From Methylophilus sp. 42 (lineage in GTDB: Bacteria; Pseudomonadota; Gammaproteobacteria; Burkholderiales; Methylophilaceae), in assembly GCF_000384155.1 (NCBI RefSeq), contig NZ_KB913031.1, positions 124,001 through 188,000 on the forward strand: a DNA stretch of 64,000 nt. The letters run 5' to 3'. The position numbers were made by a program, and so were the translations under genes. Below the pieces are notes generated by a model. It did no database searches and was not told the DNA's origin. It saw nothing but the letters and a program-made list of their open reading frames with translations. This document shows positions 1 to 8,411 of this stretch, piece after piece (within the stretch, counting starts at the first letter, position 1; each line of letters opens with the position of its first letter).

Positions 1-522
1 GAATGGCTTCAAAAGGATCAACCAAATTTTGTTGCAAAAGCCTATCGCAATGGAGAAATCCATGTGGACTTAAGATTGCTCACGGTCGTCATTGCAGTTT
101 GGCGACTTGCTAACTTTATGAAGGATAGCGTGTATTTAGCCGATTACATGATGATTGGATTATTAGATAAAGCTGCTGAAGATTTGCTATCCCCACTAGC
201 GCCAAAATTTACGGATGTTGAAAAAAGCAAGGCACCGAATAAAACAGAAGAACCTAAAAAGACTAAGGAGTACCCAAGTTTCTATAGCAACTTCTTAATG
301 CACCTCATCAATATTGATGCACCTAAGGTGCAAAAATTTAATGAAGTAGTCGATAAATTTAATGGATACATTCCATCACGCCCCAATCTAATTTATAACG
401 AGGCTAAAAGTGAGTCTTATGAGTTTAGTGGCGATACTGGTTTTGACTATTTTAAAGTCAGCACTGAAGGAACTAGAGTTTCCGAATTTTTGAAATCTAA
501 GTTACAAACATTCGGAATATAG
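1..522 (+). CDS. Hypothetical protein, 5'-truncated by the window edge
   Basis: The reading frame is open from base 1 to the stop at 520-522, so this is the C-terminal part of a longer protein. A GTG at 64 could serve as a start, but the codons before it (EWLQKDQPNFVAKAYRNGEI) read as coding too. I do not recognise the family. The visible part has a hydrophobic helical stretch, then a Lys/Glu/Pro-rich linker around residues 70-90 of the visible part, then a polar C-terminal domain. It converges on the ATPase gene, 47 bases away. Base composition is AT-rich like the rest of the accessory region. No function is proposed. Confidence 0.6.
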   Translation, partial: EWLQKDQPNFVAKAYRNGEIHVDLRLLTVVIAVWRLANFMKDSVYLADYMMIGLLDKAAEDLLSPLAPKFTDVEKSKAPNKTEEPKKTKEYPSFYSNFLMHLINIDAPKVQKFNEVVDKFNGYIPSRPNLIYNEAKSESYEFSGDTGFDYFKVSTEGTRVSEFLKSKLQTFGI

Positions 523-569
523 TTGAATTTGATTCAAACATCGCCCAAATTTCTATTAGGTAGTTAGCA

Positions 570-3227
570 TCATCTATTCGGTCGAAGTTCTAGATTTTCG
601 AGTCGCTCAAGAATAGTTACGATTGATTCAACATGATCACCGTCAAAATCGTCCCTATCAGCCACTTCATGAGTACCATTGTTAAGGTACAGCCAGACAA
701 GATTCTGTTGTGGTATGCCTAATATCGTATTCAGGGCTGCTATAGCTGGATCTTTGCTTGCATGGTTAAAAGCCGGTAGATCCATCATTTTTTTTCTAAG
801 TGCCTCACACAGGTTTCTGAGAGAAGGTTCGGCTCCTACGCCGGCCAACGGTAAAGTAATCATGCCATGATCATAACTACCCAGCCATCTCCATATTTTT
901 TCTGAAAGCATTTCAAGTGCTTTACGTGAAGCATCCAAAGCACCCCGATCATTGAGTTCTTCCCTGGCATCACGTGCTTGTTGAACATAATTCCTGCTCC
1001 TTATATTTCCAGATACTCTTGGACTGTAATCGCCAGAATGGTTTCTGAATATATAGACTAGACTGTCTCGGCGCGATGCTTCGTTAAGGTTTTGTTGAAT
1101 ATCCTTGATGAATTCATTGCTATGGCATGTCACAATAATCTGCATATTAATGAAATATTCACTTTCAAAGATGGTCTCGCGAATTCCGCGCCGATGGTCA
1201 TGATCAATTGCATTGATAGCATCATCGAATACTATTAACGGCGTATTAATACTTAGGCTCTTGGCAAGCAAGATTGCTAACCCTAAACACCTTATATGCC
1301 CCTCACTTAGAATTTTCAGTGCATCTACCCTGCGATTAGGATTCCCGCGGAAAGCAATTTCAATTTTTTGGTCTGCTGTAACCGGAAGATGAAGGGCAGC
1401 TAATTTATCCTGATCAAGGTCATTGCGATTGAATGCGTTATAAAGATCCATGGCTGATTGATTTAAACCAGCAATTAACCGGCCAGGTAAAGTGCTACGG
1501 TAACGCCTGAGCAATTGATTAAATTGATCATATGCTACTTTAATAGGGGCATCGCGCTGTATAGCGCCAGCCTCAACCCCAACAGCCCGTATCAGCTCAG
1601 CATTCAACTCCTCGAAATTAGCGATACTTTGGGTTGCAGCCTGCACTCTCTCAACGTAGCTTTGCCGTTTCCCATCTTGCTGTTGTACTGAAAGCTGGAA
1701 GGCAAGAAGCTGGTTACGTTCATTGATATTTTGTTGTCTATTTTCAAGGAGCCTTCGAGTTTCAATATCCTGAGATTCACAACGTCTAGCGATATTTTGA
1801 ATATCTTCGAGGGTTGGGAGTACTAAACTTTCCTCATCATAAATATCTACCCACCACCGTTCTACGCTAGACTCTGGTAGCCCTTCTAGATAAGAGCCAG
1901 CAGCACTATTTTGTTCCCCAACAGCAACTAGAAATTCGCGAAGTTGCGATAAGGTTGAATGCAAATCACGAGAAGCATTATCTAAGCTCTCTACAAGCTC
2001 ATCATGCCGAACTTGCATTTCAGATAGTGCTCGTAACGACTCTAGACCTTCTGATGCTTTTTGATAGGGATCATGTAATACATGGTTTTCTCCATTGAGT
2101 GGTGTATCACATGCAGGGCAATGATCACCCTCGGTAGGCTGCAAAGCGATGACTGCTGTATATAGGTCATGAAATGAAATCTGACTTGCATTTAGGGCTA
2201 ATTCAGTTCTAATTGCCTGCAATTCAGCATCCGCACTATCTGCATTTGCATATGCACTCTGCAAGGCTTCCAGAGTCACGTTAAAAATTGCTGGGGGCAA
2301 TACATCCAATAGAGTGGTTAATTCTTGTAGTCGCGCTGGGGCATCTGTAGTTCCAATTAATGCCTTCAATTGCTGGTAATTCATACCATCGCTATACGAA
2401 TTAGCAAGCTGCGCCTCCTCATCGTCTAAAGCCGATAGCCCTTCCACTTGGTTGTCGACTAAAGCTTGGTCCTGTGCAAGCGCTCTACGACGAGTTTCAA
2501 GCATTCTGCCTTGCACATTATCTCGGATAAGCTGATCATCCATGGACTCATTGAAATTGTTAACAAAATCATTGAACTTATCCATCCCAAATAGGGTAGC
2601 TATTAATTCGGTTTTTTGGGCTGGCGTTCTTGCTGCTATTCGAGAAAATGCATCAATTCGGTTTTTTTCGATAAAACAAAACCTGTAGCTATCTAGATTA
2701 GGAACAACTGCCACTACTTGATTCTGTTGATCTCTTGCACTTAAGCTAGGAGCTAAATACCGACCTTCATGAGTGTTGGATAAATATGACTCTTGATCAA
2801 TGCGTTTCGCACCTGCTTCTTCAACAGAACCAAGCAGAGCATACTCTAGCCCTTCGCAAAAACTCGATTTACCACTGCCATTGGGACCATAAAATAAGCT
2901 GACTCTTTTGCTCAAATCGAAAGTCTCGGCAGATCTAAAACCTCGGAATGGTCCTATGCTAAATTCATTTAATCTTACCCAAGGCCAGACTGCATTCTGC
3001 AACTCGGGGGCAGGTTCGGGCATTGCATCTGAAACCGTTGCTAGCTGGTTTCTACAAAGACCTGCTAAATAAACTGACCGTTGGCTTCGCTGTCTAGAAG
3101 TGGCCAGTACTCTATCAAAATTTTGCAAGATAAGGTTTGCCAAACGTTTTACATTTGGAGAGGCATTACTTGCTGGTGAATGTAGCCAGGCAACAAAGTC
3201 CCGAAAATCATTTATTGCAGATGCCAT
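570..3227 (-). CDS. Rad50/SMC-like zinc-hook ATPase, candidate defence protein
   Basis: An 885-aa AAA/ABC-type ATPase. A helical N-terminal region (about 1-80) precedes a head with Walker A FYGPNGSGKSS (G114-S121). Coiled-coil-rich arms follow, with a CPAC zinc-hook motif near residue 370. The head's C-terminal lobe has an LSEGH signature (about 643) and a Walker B LIVFDDAI (about 665). A C-terminal extension of roughly 120 aa contains R768-x3-E772 and a late NNGTHE (H853). Zinc hook plus split ABC head is the Rad50/RloC layout; the tail is reminiscent of HEPN or anticodon-nuclease domains, but that is inference. The start is supported by an AGGGGG stretch just before the ATG. It stands alone and diverges from the mobilisation genes, as single-gene anti-phage proteins often do. 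A repair role cannot be excluded. Confidence 0.8.
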   Translation of the reverse strand: MASAINDFRDFVAWLHSPASNASPNVKRLANLILQNFDRVLATSRQRSQRSVYLAGLCRNQLATVSDAMPEPAPELQNAVWPWVRLNEFSIGPFRGFRSAETFDLSKRVSLFYGPNGSGKSSFCEGLEYALLGSVEEAGAKRIDQESYLSNTHEGRYLAPSLSARDQQNQVVAVVPNLDSYRFCFIEKNRIDAFSRIAARTPAQKTELIATLFGMDKFNDFVNNFNESMDDQLIRDNVQGRMLETRRRALAQDQALVDNQVEGLSALDDEEAQLANSYSDGMNYQQLKALIGTTDAPARLQELTTLLDVLPPAIFNVTLEALQSAYANADSADAELQAIRTELALNASQISFHDLYTAVIALQPTEGDHCPACDTPLNGENHVLHDPYQKASEGLESLRALSEMQVRHDELVESLDNASRDLHSTLSQLREFLVAVGEQNSAAGSYLEGLPESSVERWWVDIYDEESLVLPTLEDIQNIARRCESQDIETRRLLENRQQNINERNQLLAFQLSVQQQDGKRQSYVERVQAATQSIANFEELNAELIRAVGVEAGAIQRDAPIKVAYDQFNQLLRRYRSTLPGRLIAGLNQSAMDLYNAFNRNDLDQDKLAALHLPVTADQKIEIAFRGNPNRRVDALKILSEGHIRCLGLAILLAKSLSINTPLIVFDDAINAIDHDHRRGIRETIFESEYFINMQIIVTCHSNEFIKDIQQNLNEASRRDSLVYIFRNHSGDYSPRVSGNIRSRNYVQQARDAREELNDRGALDASRKALEMLSEKIWRWLGSYDHGMITLPLAGVGAEPSLRNLCEALRKKMMDLPAFNHASKDPAIAALNTILGIPQQNLVWLYLNNGTHEVADRDDFDGDHVESIVTILERLENLELRPNR

Positions 3228-3595
3228 AAAACCCCCTAAAAGTTTATGCCGTATTGTTATTCTCTTTTTGAATATTTATTCATATTACCATCCATAGAAT
3301 ATGCACTTAATAGGCTAGTGCGTAAATTTCCAGCCTACAGCACAAGCGACACCCTCAAAACCAACCATTCACTTTCCATGCATTTTTTTATTCATCCGTA
3401 ACAACCCTTTATTTTCATCTAAACGCATCACCAGACTTGCTTTTCGTTCAAAACCTATTACAACTTAACTAAGGCTAAGATCAAGCAAGGTTAACCCATT
3501 GCCCGTAAGAAATATCGGCATTGGTTAATTTGGGGGGCTCCCCCCATCCCCGTGTTTGATACGTCTATCGGTATAAAAATAATAAGGAGCCGACG
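3228..3595. other. Intergenic region between ATPase and mobilisation genes
   Basis: This 368-base AT-rich spacer separates two divergent units. Nearest the ATPase lies a small palindrome, GAATATTTATTC, within its promoter region. Nearest mobC lie the inverted repeats described separately as a candidate oriT, then AAGGAG seven bases before the mobC start. I see no gene in the spacer. Confidence 0.6.
3491..3565 (+). other. oriT: Candidate origin of transfer (oriT)
   Basis: An imperfect inverted repeat (TTAACCCATTGCC at 3491-3503 against GGCATTGGTTAA at 3517-3528) is followed by a perfect G6-CT-C6 palindrome at 3532-3545 and then ATCCCCGTG. An inverted repeat just beside a GC-rich nick region, immediately upstream of mobC-mobA, is the usual oriT layout. 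No known nic sequence could be matched, so the assignment rests on position and symmetry. Confidence 0.4.
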
Positions 3596-3991
3596 ATGGA
3601 AAGTAGAATTAAATTAAAGAATGGACAAGCAGGACCTGATGGGAATAACTACTTACGTGACAAGAGAGTTGAGATCAGGGTTTGCCAGCAAGAATATGAA
3701 AAACTAGAAAAACATGCCTTAGAGGCCGGTTACTTAAATGTGGCGCAATATCTACGTGAATCAGGTTTGACCCGTAAGCAAATCACCTCCCCATCTACAA
3801 AGCAAAAAGAGAAAAATCAATGGCTGTATGAAATCAATCGTATTGGCAATAACGTAAATCAAATTGCAAGACATTTAAACCAAGGCAAAGTACCTGATGA
3901 GGAAATGCTCATGGTCTTATTGCAAATACAAGACATAGCTCAGGACACCCTAAAAGAAGCACTCAAATCAGACCGTGATGGAATTTTATGA
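3596..3991 (+). CDS. mobC: MobC-type relaxosome accessory protein
   Basis: A 131-aa protein with the MobC pattern: an N-terminal ribbon-helix-helix-like segment (RVEIRVCQQEYEKLEKHA, then NVAQYLRESGL, about residues 22-62) and the family's NRIGNNVNQIARHLN motif near residues 82-96. Such proteins bind oriT and help the relaxase open the DNA. A good ribosome site (AAGGAG, seven bases from ATG) supports the start. Its stop overlaps the relaxase start by four bases (ATGA), so the two are translationally coupled. Confidence 0.85.
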   Translation: MESRIKLKNGQAGPDGNNYLRDKRVEIRVCQQEYEKLEKHALEAGYLNVAQYLRESGLTRKQITSPSTKQKEKNQWLYEINRIGNNVNQIARHLNQGKVPDEEMLMVLLQIQDIAQDTLKEALKSDRDGIL

Positions 3992-5343
3992 TTGTGCGTA
4001 TCTTTAAATCAGGCGTGTCAAATGGCGAATCACCAGTTAGGTATTTGCTAGGTAATCTGGACCACACAGGAAGTGAGCGTGCAGTCGAGCCTGAAGTGTT
4101 AGAAGGTAATCCCCAAACAACAATTGATGTTATCAACTCTATTCAACGCAAATATAAGTACATCTCAGGTTGCATAAGTTTTAGGGATTCAGAAAGACCA
4201 ACCAAAGCACAACTATATGACCTAATAGATGATTTCAAACAAACCTTTTGTCCTGGTCTCACTTCAAACAACTTCAATAGCTTATTCGTTCTGCATCAAG
4301 ACAAAGGCAATACTGAGGTGCACTTTGTTTTTCCTAGTCAAATTTTAGCTGATAGCGTTCATGGTGGTGGACGTAGATTTAACATCCACCCTCCTGGCAA
4401 ACAAAACATTCTATTCTTTGAGTCGTTCGTCAAGGTCACTAATCAAAAATTAGGCTATGTCCAAGTGGTTCCAGATCCACTAAAAATAGCATTTACTGAT
4501 TTTGAGCGTAAAACATCAGAGGGAAGGAAAGACAAATCCAATAAACGTTGGATTCAACGAAGCGTGATCAAAGCTGTAACCAATGGTGAAATCAAAAACA
4601 GGGCTGATCTTTGCAGGCATCTAGATGAAAAATTAGGCATCACGATTACACGGCAAGGCAAAGATTATCTGTCGGTAAAATTGCCTGGTGCATTAAAAGC
4701 CAAACGATTACGTGGTGCTTTATATAGTGAAGATGCAGACTATCAAGGATTGATTACTCAATCCATGGCATCTAAGCAACCATATTACTTAAGCCCCACA
4801 GAATTCAAAGCAGAGCAAATCAAGCTTAATGATTTTATCTACGCACGTGAGCAATTCAACATTAAAGCTTATTTAACACCCAGACCCAGTAGGAGGTTTG
4901 CAAAACAAGTAAATCCACTACTAACAATTACAACAAGGAGAAACTATATGAATAGAATTGATTACCTACCCATAATTAAAGGGATGATCATGGAGGCCTT
5001 GAAGGTTGCAAAGCAACAACAAATTCCAGAAACTCCTACTACAACAATATTCACGAAGGCTAAAACTACTACAAATCTAACATCTATCCGAAACAAGGGG
5101 CTCGGTGTTGATTTGCCAAATGGTGATTTCAGGGAGCTAAAAATGACCATCGCTGAAATACAGCAAAATATGATGGATGCAATTGGCGAAATGAATAGGA
5201 CTAAAAACCCTGCTCAAGCAGCAAGGATTCAACAACGTGTAATTCAACTTAAGATTCAGCTAGCAAAATTAAATAAGGCTTTGCATCTAGCTAAGATAGC
5301 TGAGTCCCAGAAATTGATTAAAGGATTTAATTCTTTGCCATGA
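3988..5343 (+). CDS. MobA/VirD2-family relaxase (mobilisation nuclease)
   Basis: A 451-aa protein whose N-terminal 150 residues match the relaxase fold: a Tyr (Y19 in SPVRYLLGN) that could form the covalent DNA link, and a metal-binding stretch LHQDKGNTEVHFVFP in which the usual H-x-D...H-x-H is partly kept (H, D, E, H). Relaxases nick oriT and pilot the strand through a conjugation pore. The C-terminal half is basic and helical with no recognised domain. Its start overlaps mobC by four bases. No type IV secretion genes are in the window, so the element would be mobilisable rather than self-transmissible on this evidence. The 3' end overlaps the convergent small membrane protein gene by 17 bases. 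Confidence 0.85.
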   Translation: MIVRIFKSGVSNGESPVRYLLGNLDHTGSERAVEPEVLEGNPQTTIDVINSIQRKYKYISGCISFRDSERPTKAQLYDLIDDFKQTFCPGLTSNNFNSLFVLHQDKGNTEVHFVFPSQILADSVHGGGRRFNIHPPGKQNILFFESFVKVTNQKLGYVQVVPDPLKIAFTDFERKTSEGRKDKSNKRWIQRSVIKAVTNGEIKNRADLCRHLDEKLGITITRQGKDYLSVKLPGALKAKRLRGALYSEDADYQGLITQSMASKQPYYLSPTEFKAEQIKLNDFIYAREQFNIKAYLTPRPSRRFAKQVNPLLTITTRRNYMNRIDYLPIIKGMIMEALKVAKQQQIPETPTTTIFTKAKTTTNLTSIRNKGLGVDLPNGDFRELKMTIAEIQQNMMDAIGEMNRTKNPAQAARIQQRVIQLKIQLAKLNKALHLAKIAESQKLIKGFNSLP

Positions 5344-5569
5344 AAAAAAACAGTACACCAATCATGCCTGCAAAGAGAAGTAGTGTACCAATCCATGCAC
5401 AGCATTTTGACCAGAATCGTTTCCATTCTACTTCACGTTCACGTGCCTTTCTTTGATCAAAATCGCCGCCAAGGCCTAGGTTGTTATATTCCATTCGCTC
5501 CGCATCTGTTTCCTTTGTGTTAGCAAGATAGATAAAGTATCCACCAATTCCTAATATGATAAAACCCAT
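5327..5569 (-). CDS. Small membrane protein, unknown function
   Basis: An 80-aa protein with a short N-terminal hydrophobic segment (residues 2-15), a charged middle (about 18-53) and a strong C-terminal transmembrane helix (about 56-77). A GGGAG ribosome site five bases from the ATG supports it as a real gene. It diverges from the XRE regulator and shares with it a promoter region full of palindromes, so the regulator may control both. I do not recognise the family. Confidence 0.55.
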   Translation of the reverse strand: MGFIILGIGGYFIYLANTKETDAERMEYNNLGLGGDFDQRKAREREVEWKRFWSKCCAWIGTLLLFAGMIGVLFFFMAKN

Positions 5570-5604
5570 TTAATTCTCCCTATTATTAAGGTAAACAGTT
5601 AATT

Positions 5605-5676
5605 CAACCTATTAGGTTGTATTTCAACGTGAAATGCCCTTCATGTCAACAGGTTGATGCTCGACTATTTAGGTTG
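5605..5676. promoter_or_regulatory. Candidate operators of the XRE regulator
   Basis: The divergent promoter region holds a perfect 7-1-7 palindrome, CAACCTATTAGGTTG (5605-5619), a second palindrome with the same half-site, CAACAGGTTG (5647-5656), and a third half-site TAGGTTG (5670-5676). Between them is another perfect palindrome, ATTTCAACGTGAAAT (5621-5635). Repeated half-sites just before an XRE/controller gene suggest autoregulation, as in C-protein-controlled restriction systems. Confidence 0.5.
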
Positions 5677-5685
5677 AGGGGATAA

Positions 5686-6024
5686 ATGTTCATGAATTCT
5701 AATTTAGCCAACAAAATTGGTAGGCTTATTGCAGAGCGCAGGTCAAAAGCAGGATTGACCCAAGAAGAAGTTGCGGAGAAGCTAGGAATTGGCTTTGAAG
5801 CTGTTTCCAGAATCGAAAGGGCTAAAAGCATTCCTACAGTGCTGAGATTATTTGAACTAGCGGACATTTTCAGTTGCGGTGTGGATGAATTATTAATTGA
5901 AGCTAGTAATCGTCCAATAGATCAAGCGAGTGAGATAGCTAAAATGCTTTCCGAACTAACCATAGACGACAGGCAAATGATCTTGGAAACTGTGAAATCG
6001 CTTCATGGCCGGTTAAAGCAATAG
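5686..6024 (+). CDS. XRE-family transcriptional regulator (controller-like)
   Basis: A 112-aa protein with a Cro/C1-type helix-turn-helix over residues about 10-65 (GLTQEEVAEKLGIGFEAVSRIERAK cut by family pattern), followed by a helical tail. It is 12 bases upstream of vsr and in the same direction, so they form an operon. A GAGGGG stretch five bases before the first ATG supports that start; an ATG two codons later is the alternative. Its position in front of a restriction-modification cassette suggests a C-protein role, delaying or balancing expression, but a general repressor of the element is equally compatible. Confidence 0.8.
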   Translation: MFMNSNLANKIGRLIAERRSKAGLTQEEVAEKLGIGFEAVSRIERAKSIPTVLRLFELADIFSCGVDELLIEASNRPIDQASEIAKMLSELTIDDRQMILETVKSLHGRLKQ

Positions 6025-6036
6025 ATACGGCGGAGA

Positions 6037-6453
6037 ATGGTAGATAACCTCACGAAAGAAAAACGTAGCAAGATCATGAGGTCTATTCGGTCAAAGGACA
6101 CCAAACCCGAATTATTGGTCAGGAAGATACTTACTGGCTTAGGCTACAGGTATCGACTGCACACTAAACATTTACCAGGAAGGCCAGATATTGCATTTAT
6201 TGGAAAGAAGAAGGCAATATTCATTCATGGCTGCTTTTGGCATTCCCATGCAAACTGCCCGATTGCGAAAGTCCCGGAAAATGATTTTTGGAAGGAAAAG
6301 TTGGGACGCAATCAAGCCCGTGACTTAAAAGCTTTAAATGCTTTAGAAGCATCTGGATGGAGTGTATTAACTCTCTGGGAGTGCTCCCTGAAAAACACTG
6401 AGCAAACCACGATTACGCTTAACAATTTCCTGAAGGTAGAGAACGCAGTATAA
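6037..6453 (+). CDS. vsr: Very short patch repair endonuclease Vsr
   Basis: A 138-aa Vsr protein of normal family length. Family motifs are clear: MRSIRSKDTKPELLVRKIL at the N terminus, PGRPDIAF with the catalytic Asp, and HGCFWHSHANCP with the His and zinc-binding residues. Vsr nicks beside T:G mismatches formed when 5-methylcytosine deaminates, protecting the methylase target from C-to-T mutation. It lies directly before a convergent m5C methyltransferase gene, 17 bases away, which is the usual partner. It shares an operon with the XRE regulator. Confidence 0.92.
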   Translation: MVDNLTKEKRSKIMRSIRSKDTKPELLVRKILTGLGYRYRLHTKHLPGRPDIAFIGKKKAIFIHGCFWHSHANCPIAKVPENDFWKEKLGRNQARDLKALNALEASGWSVLTLWECSLKNTEQTTITLNNFLKVENAV

Positions 6454-6470
6454 GTATTTGCCATAAGTAA

Positions 6471-8099
6471 TTATGCAACAGCATATATTGGTCCCGAGGT
6501 ATCCTCAGCCGAGTTTGATTTTCTATCAACATTGCGTTTAAGCAAATCTTCTACAACCAAACCTAATGCCCTACCTAATAATGGTGGAACAGCATTTCCC
6601 ACTTGAGTATATTGCGGGACTTCAAATGAACGCATTTTCCCACCAGTAGTTATTTTTGACCTAAACTCAAAGTTATCAGGGAAGGATTGTATTCTTGCCA
6701 TTTCCCTTACGGTTAAGGTGCGAAGCTCTTCATAATGACAGGCATCATCTGGGATAGATAATGCAGCTGGTGCTGGCAAAGATTTTAATAATGCTTTTTG
6801 TGTTTGTTTCTTGGTTGGATGCTTTTTCAAGAATTCGATGAAGTCTGTCTTACTCTTGAACTTCACGCGTTTACCATTTTCATTAAGGTAATCATATTGT
6901 GACAATTCATTCCAATCAGAAGAATCAAGAGTTGACTGTTCACCTTTGAGAATGGACGCTACAGCCCTGTTCGCTTTTCTGGAAACTAACTGCATTACCT
7001 GATAAATCCGGAATCTTCTTCGTACGAGATCATTGTTTCTTCGCAGGTCATGATTTTTCATTAACCTGCGTGGTAATGTGTTCTTGAAAATATTGTACGT
7101 TGATAATGCAAACTCGCTATTTGCTGTGGTGTCTTCTGATAAGTCACCAATAGCTTCTTGGACGCTTACTAAATTTTCACTGAAAGCCACTAATGGTGAC
7201 AAGAATGAATTCTGGAACAGTTTTAGGTCACTTAGTTTCGATACATCCCTGTATTTCAAGGATGAATAATCAACATCCTCGTTTTGAATAGTAGCCATAT
7301 AGAAACTGAATGGCTGTTCAAACAATTCCACCTCATGATCATTAAAGGTGCTGGAAAGTTTTATATAGAAATCTTCCCTCACTCCAAGCAGGATGAATCT
7401 AGGTCTATTCTGTGGCACCCCTGCAAGCTTTGCATTTACATGCAAGCACAATGGTATATATCCAATGGCGGAAAAAGCCTTGGCCAATTCGAACCAGGCA
7501 TAATACTCCTTGCCATTCTCATCCTTAAATGGCCTCAATATTCCAGTAACATTTTCAAGAACAACTATTTTTGGGTTAATGGTTTTTGCAAACTTAGCAA
7601 ACTCCCAAGGCAGTGAGTTTTTTTCGCAATCTAGTTTCCTTAATCCGGCCATACTAAAACTTTGGCAAGGTGGCCCCCCTGAGACCAAGTCAACCCCGTT
7701 TCCATCAAAACCCGATTTCAGGAGATCAGCGGATGCAGGATTCTCATCCAACCATTTATTAAGTTCAACGATGCTACCTACCACTAAGCTACCGTTCAAG
7801 TTTGAACCATCCACCTTGATGTCTGAGTGCCCATTTTTAATTGATGGGTAAGTAAATGGATTTTCGCGCAACCGGCTTTTTAGCTTGGTGACTGGATACT
7901 GACTACTCAGCCACAAGGTTTTGGATAAGTCAGGTTCATCTTGTAAGGATTTCTCTTGCAAGTCCTCTCCTAGGAAGTTAAGAGCATAAGACTCCGATGC
8001 CATTGGGGATAATTCATTAGCCATAACCAAGTCAAACCCTACAGACTTGAGCCCCAATGACAAACCACCACATCCAGCAAATAGCTCAATAAATTTCAC
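6471..8099 (-). CDS. DNA (cytosine-5-)-methyltransferase, type II RM
   Basis: A 542-aa m5C methyltransferase with all main motifs in order: FAGCGGLSLGL (SAM binding, residue 7 on), GGPPCQSFS with the catalytic Cys, ENVTGIL, GVPQNRPRFILLG, then after a long target-recognition region TVREMARIQSFP and QVGNAVPPLLGRALG. Length exceeds the roughly 330-470 aa common in the family, because of insertions before the PCQ motif and in the recognition region. It diverges from the endonuclease gene and converges on vsr. It should protect host DNA at the endonuclease target. Vsr and an MvaI/BcnI-type nuclease next to it point to a CCNGG-like target, which is inference. Confidence 0.92.
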   Translation of the reverse strand: MKFIELFAGCGGLSLGLKSVGFDLVMANELSPMASESYALNFLGEDLQEKSLQDEPDLSKTLWLSSQYPVTKLKSRLRENPFTYPSIKNGHSDIKVDGSNLNGSLVVGSIVELNKWLDENPASADLLKSGFDGNGVDLVSGGPPCQSFSMAGLRKLDCEKNSLPWEFAKFAKTINPKIVVLENVTGILRPFKDENGKEYYAWFELAKAFSAIGYIPLCLHVNAKLAGVPQNRPRFILLGVREDFYIKLSSTFNDHEVELFEQPFSFYMATIQNEDVDYSSLKYRDVSKLSDLKLFQNSFLSPLVAFSENLVSVQEAIGDLSEDTTANSEFALSTYNIFKNTLPRRLMKNHDLRRNNDLVRRRFRIYQVMQLVSRKANRAVASILKGEQSTLDSSDWNELSQYDYLNENGKRVKFKSKTDFIEFLKKHPTKKQTQKALLKSLPAPAALSIPDDACHYEELRTLTVREMARIQSFPDNFEFRSKITTGGKMRSFEVPQYTQVGNAVPPLLGRALGLVVEDLLKRNVDRKSNSAEDTSGPIYAVA

Positions 8100-8411
8100 T
8101 AGTTTTCTCTGAAATAGAATTAATTTAGATGGATCAATTTTAGTCCATTCATCAAAAAAAGTCCAGGAGTATTCGAAAAATTATATGTGGGAACAAGCGC
8201 AAACTATGCACACATAAATAAATATGTTAACTTTCATATGGCTTTGAGAAAGCCTTCCCGCCCGCAGTGGTAAAGATCCCGTTTGAGGCAAAGAACCCTG
8301 TTTTCCGGTTAAGGCCCTTAGGTCACCTCTTTCATCATTTTTATTCTATGCACCATTGCATGAATCTATTAGTGGGCGGCAAATTGATCACGCTAAACTT
8401 TAAGGATAAAA
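8100..8411. other. Divergent intergenic region between methylase and endonuclease
   Basis: This 312-base spacer must hold both promoters. It has small symmetric elements: ATGGA/TCCAT arms around 8130-8150 and a six-base-stem hairpin GGCTTTGAGAAAGCC (8240-8254). I could not assign a promoter or operator with confidence and see no gene. Confidence 0.4.

Noticed and set aside
5621-5635. ATTTCAACGTGAAAT as an island parS
   Set aside because: It has an extra central base compared with parS and lies among regulator half-sites, so an operator is the simpler reading.
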